Positions 1 through 9,253 of a stretch of 64,000 bases of DNA are shown in pieces (within the stretch, counting starts at the first letter, position 1; each line of letters opens with the position of its first letter). The stretch spans positions 62,001-126,000 of the forward strand of contig NZ_RBAL01000006.1 in assembly GCF_003626535.1 (NCBI RefSeq). The letters are read 5' to 3'. The notes beneath the pieces were generated by a model, which worked only from the letters and a program-made list of their open reading frames with translations, was not told where the DNA came from and ran no database searches. Made by a program: the position numbers and the translations under genes. Origin of the DNA: Streptomyces hoynatensis. GTDB taxonomy: Bacteria; Actinomycetota; Actinomycetes; Streptomycetales; Streptomycetaceae.

Positions 1-1136
1 CGCGGGGCGAGCCGCCCGCGCACCGCGTTCACCGCGCCCGGCAGCAGGCCGAGGAAGCGCTCCACCTCCTCGCCCGGCGTCCCCGGCGGCAGCGACACCC
101 GGACGTTGCCCTCGGACAGCACCCCCATCGCCCGCAGCACGTGACTCGGCGTCAGCGTGCTCGACGTGCACGAGGAGCCCGAGGACACCGAGAACCCCGC
201 CTCGTCCAGCCCCTGCAGCAGCGCCTCCCCGTCCACGTACAGGCAGGAGAAGGTGACGATGTGCGGCAGCCGGTGCACCGGGTCCCCGGCCACCTCCACG
301 TCCCGCACCAGCCTGGGCACCCGGTCCCTGATCCGCTCCACCAGCGCCCGCAGCCGCACCGCCTCGCGGGCCGCGTCCTGCCGGAACGCCCGCAGCGAGG
401 CCGCGGCGGCCACCACGGCCGGGATGTTCTCGAAGCCCGCCGCCCGGCCCGACTCCCGCTCGTCCACCGGCGGCCGCGGCGCGAACCGCACGCCCTTGCG
501 CACCGCAAGCAGCCCCACCCCGCCGGGCCCGCCCCACTTGTGCGCGCTCGCCGCCAGCAGCGACCAGCCCTCGGGCGGGGCCTCCCAGCCGAGCGACTGC
601 GCCGCGTCCACCAGCAGCGGAACCCCCGCGGAGCGGCAGACCCCGGCGATCTCCGCCACCGGCTGCACCGTGCCCACCTCGTGGTTGGCCGACTGCACGC
701 ACACCAGCGCGGTGCGGCCCGGCGCCGCGCGCAGCGCCTCCCCGACCGCGTCGGCGCTCACCCGGCCGCCGCGGTCCACCCCGATCTCCGCCGAGGTGCC
801 GCCCGCGTCCCGGTGCGCCTCGGCGGCGTGCAGCACCGCCGAGTGCTCCACCGCGGACACCAGCAGGTGCCGCCCCGCCCTGGCGCGGCCCGCGAGCGCG
901 CCGGCGATGCCGGAGTGCAGCGCCCGGGTGCCCGAGGAGGTGAACGTCAACTCGTCGGGGCGGCAGCCGATCGCCTCGGCCGCCGTCTCCCTGGCGGCGT
1001 CCAGCAGCATTCTGGCCCGGCGCCCCTCCCGGTGCAGCCGCGCCGGGTCGGCCCAGCCGTCCTCGAAGGCGGCGAGCAGCGCCTGACGGGCGACGGGATG
1101 CAGCGGAAGCGAGGAGGCGGCGTCGAAGTAGGACAC
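1..1136 (-). CDS. Cysteine desulfurase-like class V aminotransferase (3' end cut by window edge)
   Basis: PLP-dependent fold-type I enzyme of the NifS/IscS family, expected to release sulfur from cysteine as an enzyme persulfide for Fe-S or thio-cofactor assembly. About 378 codons are visible, close to a whole protein. The PLP lysine is about K200 in an SAHKWGG motif. The mobile-loop cysteine is about C323 in SSGSSCTSS, followed by HVLRAMG, which is typical of the family. The N-terminus starts VSYFDAA, a usual beginning. The start is GTG at 1136. A TAGCGT hexamer at 1143-1148 lies 6 bases upstream with no Shine-Dalgarno, so the mRNA is probably leaderless. It is divergent from ctaC. The exact sulfur acceptor cannot be told from sequence. 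Confidence 0.9.
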   Translation of the reverse strand, partial: MSYFDAASSLPLHPVARQALLAAFEDGWADPARLHREGRRARMLLDAARETAAEAIGCRPDELTFTSSGTRALHSGIAGALAGRARAGRHLLVSAVEHSAVLHAAEAHRDAGGTSAEIGVDRGGRVSADAVGEALRAAPGRTALVCVQSANHEVGTVQPVAEIAGVCRSAGVPLLVDAAQSLGWEAPPEGWSLLAASAHKWGGPGGVGLLAVRKGVRFAPRPPVDERESGRAAGFENIPAVVAAAASLRAFRQDAAREAVRLRALVERIRDRVPRLVRDVEVAGDPVHRLPHIVTFSCLYVDGEALLQGLDEAGFSVSSGSSCTSSTLTPSHVLRAMGVLSEGNVRVSLPPGTPGEEVERFLGLLPGAVNAVRGRLAP

Positions 1137-1437
1137 TGGAGAACGCTAATACCTGGCGGCGACCGCCCCGCCCGGGCCCGGCGCGGCCCCGCCCGGCACT
1201 CCCGCCCCGCGCCCCGCGCGCGGCCCGGGCGGCGCGGGCGCCACCCGGGCACCACCCGCGCCCCGCCCGGCCCCGCCACGCCCCCCGGGCGCGTTAGGCA
1301 CCCTCCCCGCGTGCCGCCCGGGGGCGTCCAGTAGGGTTTGCTCCGCATAAACATCCAAACCCTGCCCGTGTCAGGGCCGGCCCCCGCTCCGTGCGAAGGC
1401 AGCCCGGACAGGGGCGAGACTCTCGGGAAGGCGCTAC
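1137..1437. other. Divergent intergenic region between the NifS-like gene and ctaC
   Basis: This 301-base region has no credible ORF. Its left end carries the -10 of the aminotransferase (1143-1148, minus strand). On the plus strand a TAGGGT hexamer at 1332-1337 is a possible -10 for ctaC, but I see no convincing -35. The stretch 1150-1300 is a C/G-rich low-complexity block. I see no Rex-type operator (TGTGA-N-TCACA) here. Confidence 0.5.
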
Positions 1438-2403
1438 GTGAGTCCCAACGGCTCCGACCGCTCGTCGCGGCGCCCGATGCGGCGGGTCCTGCCGCAGGCG
1501 CTGATCGCGGGCCTGGTCCTGGCAACCGCGACAGGTTGCACATCCGAGGACTTTCCCCGCCTCGGCATGCCCACTCCCGTGACGGAGGAGGCGCCGCGGA
1601 TTCTGTCCCTGTGGCAGGGCTCCTGGGCCGCCGCGTTCGTCACGGGTGCGCTGGTGTGGGGCCTGATCCTGTGGAGTGTGTTCTTCCACCGCAGGTCGCG
1701 GACGAAGGTCGAGGTCCCGCCGCAGAACCGGTACAACCTCCCCATCGAGGCCCTGTACACGCTCGTTCCGCTGATCGTCGTCTCGGTCCTCTTCTACTTC
1801 ACCGCGCGGGACCAGAACGAGCTGCTGAAGACCTCCGACGAGCCCGACCACATCATCAACGTGGTCGGCTACCAGTGGAGCTGGGGCTTCAACTACATCG
1901 AGTCCGTGGGCGCCTCGGACAACGACGCGCGCACCGCGCCCGAACTCGACTCGATCCCCGACCGGTACAAGGACCGCTTCCCGGAGAACGCGGACGGCGT
2001 CTACGAGGTCGGCACGCCGGGCGAGCGCAACCCGGACACCGGCGACCCGGGCCCGACCCTGTGGCTGCCGGTGGGGGAGACGGTCCAGTTCGTCATCACT
2101 TCCCGTGACGTCAACCACTCCTTCTGGGTCGTCCCCTTCCTGATGAAGCAGGACGCCATTCCCGGGCACACCAACTCCTTCGAGGTGACCCCGACCCGCG
2201 AGGGCACCTTCCGCGGCAAGTGCGCCGAGCTCTGCGGCGTCGACCACTCCCGCATGCTCTTCAACGTCAAGGTGGTCTCGCCCGAGGAGTACGAGGAGCA
2301 CCTGCAAGACCTGGCGGAGCAGGGCCAGACCGGCTTCATCCCGGCGGGCATCGAGCAGACCCACGCCGCCACGAACGCCGAGACCAACGAGGGGCACTCG
2401 TGA
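1438..2403 (+). CDS. ctaC: Cytochrome c oxidase subunit II (aa3 type), lipoprotein
   Basis: Subunit II of the aa3 oxidase, which takes electrons into the binuclear CuA centre. The 321-residue protein has a signal peptide with a lipobox ending at C34 (LATATGC), two membrane helices (about 52-72 and 100-118) and an extracytoplasmic cupredoxin domain. The CuA ligands are all visible: H227 in VNHSFW, then C262, E264, C266, H270 and M273 in [12 protein letters not shown]. In bcc-aa3 actinobacteria this subunit docks with the diheme QcrC instead of soluble cytochrome c. The start is GTG with GGGAAGG just upstream. Its stop overlaps the ctaD start by 4 bases, so ctaC-ctaD-ctaF are co-translated. Confidence 0.98.
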   Translation: MSPNGSDRSSRRPMRRVLPQALIAGLVLATATGCTSEDFPRLGMPTPVTEEAPRILSLWQGSWAAAFVTGALVWGLILWSVFFHRRSRTKVEVPPQNRYNLPIEALYTLVPLIVVSVLFYFTARDQNELLKTSDEPDHIINVVGYQWSWGFNYIESVGASDNDARTAPELDSIPDRYKDRFPENADGVYEVGTPGERNPDTGDPGPTLWLPVGETVQFVITSRDVNHSFWVVPFLMKQDAIPGHTNSFEVTPTREGTFRGKCAELCGVDHSRMLFNVKVVSPEEYEEHLQDLAEQGQTGFIPAGIEQTHAATNAETNEGHS

Positions 2404-4127
2404 GTATCCTCGAAGAGACCAAGGCGGCCGACGCCGCCGTGACGCCGCCCCCCGTGGCCCGGCGGCGGTCGCCAGGCAGCCAGCTGATCAAGTGGCTGAC
2501 CACCACGGACCACAAGACGATCGGTTCCCTCTACCTCATCACCTCCTTCGCTTTCTTCATCTTCGGCGGCATCATGGCGCTGATCATGCGGGCGGAGCTG
2601 GCGAGGCCGGGCAGCCAGATCGTCTCCAACGAGCAGTACAACCAGCTGTTCACCATGCACGGCACGGTGATGCTGCTGATGTTCGCGACCCCCCTGTTCG
2701 CCGGGTTCACGAACTGGATCATGCCGCTGCAGATCGGCGCCCCCGACGTGGCGTTCCCGCGGCTGAACATGTTCGCCTACTGGCTCTACCTCTTCGGCAG
2801 CCTGCTTGCGGTCGGCGGCTTCCTCACCCCGCAGGGCGCCGCGGGCTTCGGCTGGTTCGCCTACTCGCCGCTGTCCGACGCGATCCGCTCGCCCGGCATG
2901 GGCTCGGACATGTGGATCATGGGCCTGGCCTTCTCCGGCTTCGGCACGATCCTCGGCTCGGTCAACTTCATCACGACGGTCATCTGCATGCGCGCCCCCG
3001 GCATGACGATGTTCCGGATGCCGATCTTCACCTGGAACGTGCTGCTGACGGCCGTCCTGGTGCTGCTCGCCTTCCCGGTGCTCGCCGCGGCGCTCTTCGC
3101 CCTGGAGGCCGACCGCACCTTCGGCGCACACATCTTCGACGCGGCCAACGGCGGCGCCATCCTGTGGCAGCACCTCTTCTGGTTCTTCGGCCATCCCGAG
3201 GTGTACATCATCGCCCTGCCGTTCTTCGGCATCATCTCCGAGATCATCCCGGTCTTCAGCCGCAAGCCGATCTTCGGCTACATCGGCCTGGTGGCCGCCA
3301 CGATCACGATCGCGGGCCTCTCGGTGACGGTCTGGGCGCACCACATGTACGTCACCGGCGCGGTGCTGCTGCCGTTCTTCTCCTTCATGACCTTCCTCAT
3401 CGCGGTGCCGACCGGCGTGAAGTTCTTCAACTGGATCGGCACGATGTGGAAGGGATCGCTCAGCTTCGAGACCCCGATGCTGTGGTCGATCGGCTTCCTG
3501 GTCACCTTCCTCTTCGGTGGCCTCACCGGCGTCATCCTGGCCTCGCCGCCGCTGGACTTCGCCGTCTCCGACAGCTACTTCGTCGTTGCCCACTTCCACT
3601 ACGTGGTGTTCGGCACCGTCGTCTTCGCGATGTTCGCCGGCTTCCACTTCTGGTGGCCCAAGTGGACGGGCAAGATGCTCGACGAGCGGCTCGGGAAGAT
3701 CACCTTCTGGACGCTGTTCATCGGCTTCCACGGCACCTTCCTGGTCCAGCACTGGCTGGGCGCGGAGGGCATGGTGCGCCGCTACGCGGACTACCTGGAC
3801 GCCGACGGCCTGACCACGCTGAACACCATCTCGACCATCAGCTCCTTCCTGCTCGGCCTGTCGATCCTGCCGTTCTTCTACAACATCTGGAAGACCTGGA
3901 AGTACGGCGAGCCGGTCAACGAGGACGACCCCTGGGGCTACGGCCGCTCGCTGGAGTGGGCGACCTCCTCCCCGCCGCCGCGGCACAACTTCCTCAGCCT
4001 GCCCAAGATCCGTTCCGAGTCGCCGGCCTTCGACCTGCACCACCCCGAGCTGTCGGCCCTCGACCAGCTCGAGAACGAGGCGCGCCACGAGCTGGCGCAC
4101 CTGACCGGAAAGGAGGCGGGCGAGTGA
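2400..4127 (+). CDS. ctaD: Cytochrome c oxidase subunit I
   Basis: Catalytic heme-copper subunit (575 aa, twelve membrane helices) that reduces O2 and pumps protons. Haem a ligands are H87 (in MHGTVM) and H400, the haem a3 ligand is H398 ([11 protein letters not shown]), and the CuB ligands are H265, H314 and H315. Y269 in GHPEVY is the tyrosine cross-linked to H265 in A-type oxidases. The GTG start at 2400 overlaps the ctaC stop (GTGA). An in-frame upstream extension exists but lies wholly inside ctaC and is not plausible. The last codon overlaps the ctaF start. Confidence 0.98.
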   Translation: MSILEETKAADAAVTPPPVARRRSPGSQLIKWLTTTDHKTIGSLYLITSFAFFIFGGIMALIMRAELARPGSQIVSNEQYNQLFTMHGTVMLLMFATPLFAGFTNWIMPLQIGAPDVAFPRLNMFAYWLYLFGSLLAVGGFLTPQGAAGFGWFAYSPLSDAIRSPGMGSDMWIMGLAFSGFGTILGSVNFITTVICMRAPGMTMFRMPIFTWNVLLTAVLVLLAFPVLAAALFALEADRTFGAHIFDAANGGAILWQHLFWFFGHPEVYIIALPFFGIISEIIPVFSRKPIFGYIGLVAATITIAGLSVTVWAHHMYVTGAVLLPFFSFMTFLIAVPTGVKFFNWIGTMWKGSLSFETPMLWSIGFLVTFLFGGLTGVILASPPLDFAVSDSYFVVAHFHYVVFGTVVFAMFAGFHFWWPKWTGKMLDERLGKITFWTLFIGFHGTFLVQHWLGAEGMVRRYADYLDADGLTTLNTISTISSFLLGLSILPFFYNIWKTWKYGEPVNEDDPWGYGRSLEWATSSPPPRHNFLSLPKIRSESPAFDLHHPELSALDQLENEARHELAHLTGKEAGE

Positions 4128-4522
4128 GGATTCAGGGCGTTCTCTTCGCCTGGGTGGCGGTCTTCATGCTGGCCGTCGCCATCGTCTACGGCGTCTGGTC
4201 GAAGGAACCGGTCGGCACCACGGCCCTCTTCCTCTCCTTCGCGCTGACCGGCATGATCGGCTTCTACCTGGTCTTCACCTCCAGCCGGGTGGACACCGGG
4301 GCGCAGGACAACAAGCAGGCGGACGTCGCCGACGACGCCGGCGAGGTCGGGTTCTTCAGCCCGCACAGCTGGGCGCCGCTGGTGCTCGCGCTGGGCGGCC
4401 TGGCGGCGTTCTGCGGCCCGGTCTTCGGCTGGTGGCTGCTCTACTTCACGGCCCCGCTGCTCGTGGTCGGCCTGTGGCTGTGGATCTACGAGTACTACCG
4501 GGGCGAGAACCAGAACCAGTAG
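4124..4522 (+). CDS. ctaF: Actinobacterial cytochrome c oxidase subunit IV
   Basis: Small 132-residue membrane protein with four hydrophobic helices (about 5-23, 32-50, 84-103, 106-124) and a short hydrophilic loop between pairs. Length and position directly after ctaD match CtaF, the accessory subunit IV found in the actinobacterial bcc-aa3 supercomplex. The GTG start overlaps the ctaD stop by 4 bases. The C-terminus is charged (YYRGENQNQ). No catalytic residues are expected. A strong terminator hairpin follows about 55 bases downstream, ending the three-gene operon. Confidence 0.93.
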   Translation: MRIQGVLFAWVAVFMLAVAIVYGVWSKEPVGTTALFLSFALTGMIGFYLVFTSSRVDTGAQDNKQADVADDAGEVGFFSPHSWAPLVLALGGLAAFCGPVFGWWLLYFTAPLLVVGLWLWIYEYYRGENQNQ

Positions 4523-4576
4523 CCCCCCGGGCGCCCCGGCGCCCCCGGACGCCCGGCGGAGGACTCCGCCGGCCCT

Positions 4577-4607
4577 GGCCCCCGCCCGGCACCGCCGGGC
4601 GGGGGCC
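4577..4607 (+). terminator. Terminator hairpin after ctaCDF
   Basis: A perfect 14-bp GC stem with a 3-base loop lies 54 bases after the ctaF stop. There is no T-run directly behind it, as is usual in Streptomyces. It separates the oxidase operon from the next gene. Confidence 0.8.
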
Positions 4608-4664
4608 CACTCGTTCGCACGCGCACCACGCGCCTTTTTTCTGCCTTGTCCATATTTTGTGGCT

Positions 4665-5942
4665 ATGAGTCACACACCTCGGATACGGCTCCGCCTCGCG
4701 GCGGCACTGGCGATAGTGACCCCGCTGCTGGCCGGGCTGAGCGCGTGCGAGAGCGGCTCCAAGCCGCTCGCGGGCGGCGAGCCCTACGACGCCGTCGGAC
4801 AGCTGTCCTTCGGCGCGGCGGGCGAGCAGGACGGCGCGGAGGTCGACCCGGACGCCCCCCTGAAGATCACCACCAGGGGTTCCGGCTCCCGCATCACCGA
4901 CGTCGTCGCCACCGACTCCGGCGGCCGGCCCCTCGCGGGGGAGCTCGCGGCCGACGGACGCGGCTGGCGCAGCACGGCCCCGCTGGCAGCGGGCACCTCC
5001 TACACCGTCCGCGTCAGCACGGAGAACGACAGCGGCTCTCCCGGGCGCGGCGTCCACTCCTTCACGACGCGGGACTCGGGGGGCGAGCGCCTGGACGTCA
5101 CCTTCGGCCCCGAGGCCGGCACCTACGGGGTCGGCCAGCCGGTGACGGCCAAGCTCAGCCGCAAGATCAGCGATCCCCACGAGCGCTCCCTGGTGGAGGG
5201 CGCGCTCTCCGTCGAGTCCGAGCCGGGCGTCGAGGGCTCCTGGTACTGGGTGGACGACGAGGAACTGCACTACCGCCCGCGCGATTACTGGCCGGCGAAC
5301 GCCACCATCACCGTGACCTCACACCTGTCGGGGCTGCCCATCAGGGACGGGCTGCGCGGCGGCGAGGGCAAGCCGCTCACGCTGCAGACCGGCGACCGCA
5401 TCGAGGCGATCGCCGACATCGGCTCCCATCAGATGACCGTCCTGCGCAACGGCGAAGAGCTGCGCACCCTCCCCATCACCACCGGCAAGGAGGGCTTCGC
5501 CACCAGGAGCGGAAAGAAGGTCATCCTCAGCCGGGAGTCGTATGTGCGGATGACAGGCACGAGCATCGGCATCCCCGCGGGCAGCGCCGACTCCTACGAC
5601 CTGCCGGTCTACTGGGCGACGCGGCTGACCCTCAGCGGCGAGTACGTGCACGGCGCCCCCTGGTCGGTCGGCTCCCAGGGCTCGGCCAACGTCAGCCACG
5701 GCTGCACCGGCCTCAGCACGGAGAACGCCCGCTGGTTCTACGAGCTGGTCAAGCCGGGCGACGTCGTCGAGCACATCAACGGCTTCGGCGAGGAGATGGC
5801 CCCGTTCGGCAACGGATACGGCGACTGGAACCTCTCCTGGGACGAGTGGCTCACCGGCAGCGCCGTGCACGGCGGTCAGGACGCCGGGACCGGGGACACG
5901 GCGGGCGACGCGCGCGACGCCAGGCTGCGCCCCCTGGTCTGA
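4665..5942 (+). CDS. L,D-transpeptidase lipoprotein with Ig-like domains
   Basis: Cell-wall cross-linking enzyme expected to make 3-3 links between peptidoglycan stems. The 425-residue protein has a lipoprotein signal with lipobox cysteine C28 (LSAC), two bacterial Ig-like segments (about 45-255) and a C-terminal YkuD catalytic domain (about 255-385). The active-site motif SHGCTGLS carries nucleophile C347, with the family's upstream HGAPWS motif also present. This architecture matches Mycobacterium LdtMt2. ATG 4665 is preferred over GTG 4659: a TATTTT hexamer at 4653-4658 lies 6 bases before it and no Shine-Dalgarno is present, suggesting a leaderless message. It sits alone between respiratory operons. 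Confidence 0.93.
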   Translation: MSHTPRIRLRLAAALAIVTPLLAGLSACESGSKPLAGGEPYDAVGQLSFGAAGEQDGAEVDPDAPLKITTRGSGSRITDVVATDSGGRPLAGELAADGRGWRSTAPLAAGTSYTVRVSTENDSGSPGRGVHSFTTRDSGGERLDVTFGPEAGTYGVGQPVTAKLSRKISDPHERSLVEGALSVESEPGVEGSWYWVDDEELHYRPRDYWPANATITVTSHLSGLPIRDGLRGGEGKPLTLQTGDRIEAIADIGSHQMTVLRNGEELRTLPITTGKEGFATRSGKKVILSRESYVRMTGTSIGIPAGSADSYDLPVYWATRLTLSGEYVHGAPWSVGSQGSANVSHGCTGLSTENARWFYELVKPGDVVEHINGFGEEMAPFGNGYGDWNLSWDEWLTGSAVHGGQDAGTGDTAGDARDARLRPLV

Positions 5943-5948
5943 ACCGGG

Positions 5949-5974
5949 CCGGCCCGGCCGGGCGGCCGGGCCGG
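5949..5974. terminator. Bidirectional terminator between convergent genes
   Basis: An 11-bp perfect GC stem with a 4-base loop, 8 bases after the L,D-transpeptidase stop. The next gene converges from the right, so the hairpin could serve both. The rest of 5975-6120 is G-rich with repeated GAGAGACCGGA units and no gene. Confidence 0.6.
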
Positions 5975-6120
5975 TCACGAGGCGGCGGGGGCGAGGAGAC
6001 CCGGGAGCCGGGGGGATGTGGGGGATGGCGAGGCGAGCGGGGGGGAGGGGCGCGCAAGGCCCCCCGCGGGCGGGCCCGGGAGAGAGCCGGAGAGACCGGA
6101 GAGACCGGAAAAGAGGGGCC

Positions 6121-6522
6121 TCAGGCGAGGGAGGGGAGGCGCTTGCGCAGCAGGGAGGCCAGGGCGGCGGCCAGCTCCGCGGGGTCCACGGGGTGGGCCA
6201 CGGCGGCCTCCGCCCGGCTCCAGGTGGCCAGCCAGGCGTCGTGCGGGCGGCCGATCAGCAGCAGCACCGGCGGGCAGTCGAAGATCTCGTCCTTGATCTG
6301 CCGGCACACGCCCATCCCGCCCACCGGCACGGCCTCGCCGTCCAGCACGCAGAGGTCAACGCCGCCCTCTTCCAGGGTCTTCAGCACCGCGGGCAGCGTG
6401 GCGCACTCCAGGTACTCCACGGGGGGAAGGTCGGCCGCCGGGCGCCGGCCGGCGGCGAGCCGCACCTGCTCGCGGGTGTTTGCATCGTCGCTGTAAACCA
6501 GCACCGTGGCGGCGCGCTGCAT
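6121..6522 (-). CDS. Receiver-like (pseudo-response-regulator) single-domain protein
   Basis: A 133-residue protein shaped like a CheY receiver domain: beta1 ends in an acidic pair (D12-D13, VYSDD), beta3 ends in the potential phosphoacceptor D61 (CVLDG), and there is a hydrophobic beta4 (PPVLLLIG). The conserved Lys-Pro after beta5 is missing; the equivalent stretch reads AHPVDP. There is no DNA-binding output domain. It is divergent from ctaE. The start ATG has a GGAGGA Shine-Dalgarno, and a TAGCAT -10 lies at 6559-6564. A role in controlling the oxidase genes is only a guess from position. It could be an adaptor that is not phosphorylated. Confidence 0.75.
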   Translation of the reverse strand: MQRAATVLVYSDDANTREQVRLAAGRRPAADLPPVEYLECATLPAVLKTLEEGGVDLCVLDGEAVPVGGMGVCRQIKDEIFDCPPVLLLIGRPHDAWLATWSRAEAAVAHPVDPAELAAALASLLRKRLPSLA

Positions 6523-6549
6523 CGTTCCTCCGGATGTCCAGGTGGTTCC

Positions 6550-6565
6550 GTAGCGGGGATGCTAC
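6550..6565. promoter_or_regulatory. Inverted repeat and -10 in the receiver/ctaE divergent region
   Basis: GTAGC-N6-GCTAC forms a short inverted repeat. On the minus strand it contains TAGCAT (6559-6564), a good -10 for the receiver gene with a leader of about 30 bases. It may also be a small operator. Confidence 0.4.
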
Positions 6566-6667
6566 TCCGTCCCGCACGCCCCCGGCAGGGGCGGAATACC
6601 CCCCTCCACCCGAGCTGACACACCGAACCCCACCCCCGGGACAAGCGCCGGAAAAGGGCCCGACATA

Positions 6668-7288
6668 ATGACGGGCGTGGCGACAGCAACAGCAACAGCA
6701 CCCGGGCACGCGATCCCGTCGGTCAACCGGCCGAACGTCACCAGCGTGGGAACCGTCATCTGGCTGAGTTCCGAGCTGATGTTCTTCGCGGCTCTCTTCG
6801 CGATGTACTTCACCCTGCGGTCGGTGATGGGAGCCGACTTCTGGTCGGAGAAGGCAGACGCGCTCAACGTGCCCTTCTCCGCCGGGAACACCACGATCCT
6901 GGTGCTCTCCTCGCTGACCTGCCAGCTCGGTGTGTTCGCCGCCGAGCGCGGCGACGTCAAGCGGCTCCGCGGCTGGTTCATCCTCACCTTCATCATGGGC
7001 GCCATCTTCATCGGCGGCCAGGTGACGGAGTACACGCAGCTGGTGAAGAAGGACGGCATCTCGCTCTCGTCCGACCCCTACGGCTCCGCGTTCTACCTCA
7101 CCACCGGGTTCCACGGCCTGCACGTGCTCGGTGGCCTGATGGCCTTCCTCGCGGTGCTGGGCCGGACCTACGCCGCCAAGCGCTTCACGCACGAACAGGC
7201 CACCACGGCCATCGTCGTGTCGTACTACTGGCACTTCGTCGACGTCGTGTGGATCGGCCTCTTCGCCACCATCTACCTGATCCAGTAG
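6668..7288 (+). CDS. ctaE: Cytochrome c oxidase subunit III
   Basis: Membrane subunit III of the aa3 oxidase (206 aa). It has five hydrophobic helices, the shorter actinobacterial form. Family motifs include [15 protein letters not shown] near the N-terminus, [10 protein letters not shown] in the middle and [15 protein letters not shown] at the end. As in other actinobacteria it is separated from ctaCDF and placed ahead of qcrCAB. ATG 6668 has an AAAGGG element 9 bases upstream. GTG 6677 is an alternative three codons in. No terminator is visible in the 94 bases before qcrC, so a ctaE-qcrCAB transcript is likely. Confidence 0.97.
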   Translation: MTGVATATATAPGHAIPSVNRPNVTSVGTVIWLSSELMFFAALFAMYFTLRSVMGADFWSEKADALNVPFSAGNTTILVLSSLTCQLGVFAAERGDVKRLRGWFILTFIMGAIFIGGQVTEYTQLVKKDGISLSSDPYGSAFYLTTGFHGLHVLGGLMAFLAVLGRTYAAKRFTHEQATTAIVVSYYWHFVDVVWIGLFATIYLIQ

Positions 7289-7382
7289 CCGTCGGTCGCG
7301 GCTGTCCGGCACACGCACCCACGCATGCTCGTCATGCCCGTCCCAACGCACCGACGCAGAAGATCCTGACACCGGGGTAACC

Positions 7383-8189
7383 GTGAAAAAGCTCTCCGCA
7401 CGACGGCGCCATCCGCTGGCGGCGTTCGTCGTCCTCCTCCTCGCGCTGGCGGCCACAGGGGGGCTGTACGCCACACTTGCTCCCGGCGAGGCCAAGGCCG
7501 ACAACTCGGCCCAGTCCCTTGCCATCGAGGAGGGCAAGCGGCTCTACGACGTCGGCTGCGCGACCTGCCACGGCAACGGCGGGCAGGGCAGCAGCGACGG
7601 GCCCAGCCTGGTGGGCGTGGGCGCCGCCGCCGTCGACTTCCAGGTGGGCACCGGCCGCATGCCGCTCCAGCAGCCGGGCCCGCAGGCGGAGGAGAAGCCC
7701 GAGGTCTACTCCCAGGAGGAGATCGACCAGCTCGCGGCGTACATCGCCTCCCTCGGCCCCGGGGCGAGCGTGCCCGAGGAGTCCCTGTACGACCCGGCGG
7801 GCGGCGACCCGGCCCAGGGCGGGGAGCTCTTCCGCACCAACTGCTCCCAGTGCCACAACTTCAGCGGCCAGGGTGGCGCCCTCACCCACGGCAAGGAGGC
7901 GCCCAACCTCCACGACGTGGACCCCCGGTACATCTACGAGGCGATGCTCACCGGTCCGCAGAACATGCCCTCCTTCCCGAACACCGTGCTGACGGAGGAG
8001 GACAAGCAAGACATCATCGCCTATCTGAACGAGGTCAACACCTCAAGCTCCGCGCACCAGGGCGGGCTCTCGCTCGGCGGCTACGGGCCGGTCGGCGAGG
8101 GGCTCTTCGCCTGGGTCGCCGGCATCGGCGCCCTCGTCGCCTGCGCCGTGTGGATCGGTGCCCGGAGCACTAAGGCCAGGAAGTCATGA
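7383..8189 (+). CDS. qcrC: Diheme cytochrome c subunit of the bcc complex
   Basis: Membrane-anchored diheme cytochrome c (268 aa) that carries electrons from the bc complex directly to CtaC. An N-terminal anchor helix (about 13-33) precedes two class I cytochrome c domains with CXXCH motifs at C59-C62-H63 (CATCHG) and C154-C157-H158 (CSQCHN), and a C-terminal helix (about 238-258) ends in an RSTKARKS tail. The duplicated haem domain replaces the soluble cytochrome c that these bacteria lack. The start is GTG. The stop overlaps the qcrA start (ATGA). Confidence 0.97.
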   Translation: MKKLSARRRHPLAAFVVLLLALAATGGLYATLAPGEAKADNSAQSLAIEEGKRLYDVGCATCHGNGGQGSSDGPSLVGVGAAAVDFQVGTGRMPLQQPGPQAEEKPEVYSQEEIDQLAAYIASLGPGASVPEESLYDPAGGDPAQGGELFRTNCSQCHNFSGQGGALTHGKEAPNLHDVDPRYIYEAMLTGPQNMPSFPNTVLTEEDKQDIIAYLNEVNTSSSAHQGGLSLGGYGPVGEGLFAWVAGIGALVACAVWIGARSTKARKS

Positions 8190-9253
8190 GTAGCCACACC
8201 GACGAACCAGAACCGAGCCCGCACGAGGGAGAGCACCTCCCGAGCCAGCGGGACGAGCACTCGGCCGTCCCGGCGGACGACCCCTTCGCCAACCCGGGTC
8301 TGCCGCCGCACGAGCCGCGCCGGCAGGACATCGACGAGCAGGCGGCCAAGCGCTCGGAGCGCAGCGTCTCCCTGCTGTTCGCGCTGTCCACCCTGGCCAC
8401 CGTGGGCTTCATCGCCTGCTACGTCGCCATCCCGATCGACAAGATCGTCTACATCTGGCCCTTCGGGCACGTCAGTGGGCTCAACTTCGGCCTCGGCCTG
8501 ACCCTGGGCCTGGCGCTCTTCTGCATCGGCGCCGGCGCCATCCACTGGGCCAGGACCCTGATGTCCGACGAGGAGATCGTCGAGGAGCGGCACGCGATCC
8601 AGGCCCCGCCCGAGGTCAAGGCGCACGTGCTGGCCGAGTTCCGCAAGGGCGCCGCCGAGTCGCAGATCGGCCGCCGCAGGCTGCTGCGGAACTCGATGCT
8701 CGGCGCGCTCTCCGTGGTGCCGCTGGCCGGCCTCGTCCTGCTGCGCGACCTCGGCCCGCTGCCGCACGAGAAGCTGCGCCACACGCGGTGGAAGAAGGGG
8801 ACGCTCATCGTCAACGAGTCCACCGCCCAGCCGCTGCGGCCCGAGGACATCGTGGTCGGCTCGCTGACCCAGGCCAGGCCGGACGGGCTCGACCCGCACG
8901 ACGAGAACTTCGCCAACGAGATCGCCAAGGCCGCGGTCATGCTGGTGCGGCTCCAGCCCGAGGACATCAAGGACCAGCGGTCGGCCGAGTGGGGCCACGA
9001 GGGCATCCTCTGCTTCTCGAAGATCTGCACCCACATCGGCTGCCCCGCCACGCTCTACGAGCAGCAGACCCACCACGCGCTGTGCCCCTGCCACCAGTCG
9101 ACCTTCGACCTCTCGGACGGGGCCCGGGTGCTCTTCGGCCCGGCAGGCCACCCCCTGCCGCAGCTGCGTATCACGGTGAACGACGACGGCTACCTCGAGG
9201 CGCTCGGCGACTTCGAAGAACCGCCAGGACCGAGCTTCTGGGAGCGCGGATGA
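8186..9253 (+). CDS. qcrA: Rieske iron-sulfur subunit of the bcc complex
   Basis: Rieske [2Fe-2S] protein (355 aa) of the menaquinol oxidase complex. It is longer than proteobacterial Rieske proteins: about 55 hydrophilic residues, then three N-terminal membrane helices (about 58-80, 96-120, 170-190) as in actinobacterial QcrA. Box I is C281-T-H283-I-G-C286 and box II is C300-P-C302-H303. C281, H283, C300 and H303 bind the cluster, and C286/C302 are the usual disulfide. A twin arginine (GRRRLLRNS) precedes the third helix, consistent with combined Sec/Tat insertion known for this family. It overlaps both neighbours by 4 bases. Confidence 0.97.
   Translation: MSSHTDEPEPSPHEGEHLPSQRDEHSAVPADDPFANPGLPPHEPRRQDIDEQAAKRSERSVSLLFALSTLATVGFIACYVAIPIDKIVYIWPFGHVSGLNFGLGLTLGLALFCIGAGAIHWARTLMSDEEIVEERHAIQAPPEVKAHVLAEFRKGAAESQIGRRRLLRNSMLGALSVVPLAGLVLLRDLGPLPHEKLRHTRWKKGTLIVNESTAQPLRPEDIVVGSLTQARPDGLDPHDENFANEIAKAAVMLVRLQPEDIKDQRSAEWGHEGILCFSKICTHIGCPATLYEQQTHHALCPCHQSTFDLSDGARVLFGPAGHPLPQLRITVNDDGYLEALGDFEEPPGPSFWERG

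Noticed and set aside
2001-4100. Long open frame of 699 codons on the minus strand opposite ctaD
   Set aside because: Mirror frame created by high third-position GC; its product is Arg/Glu/Asp/His low complexity and ctaD is unmistakable on the other strand.
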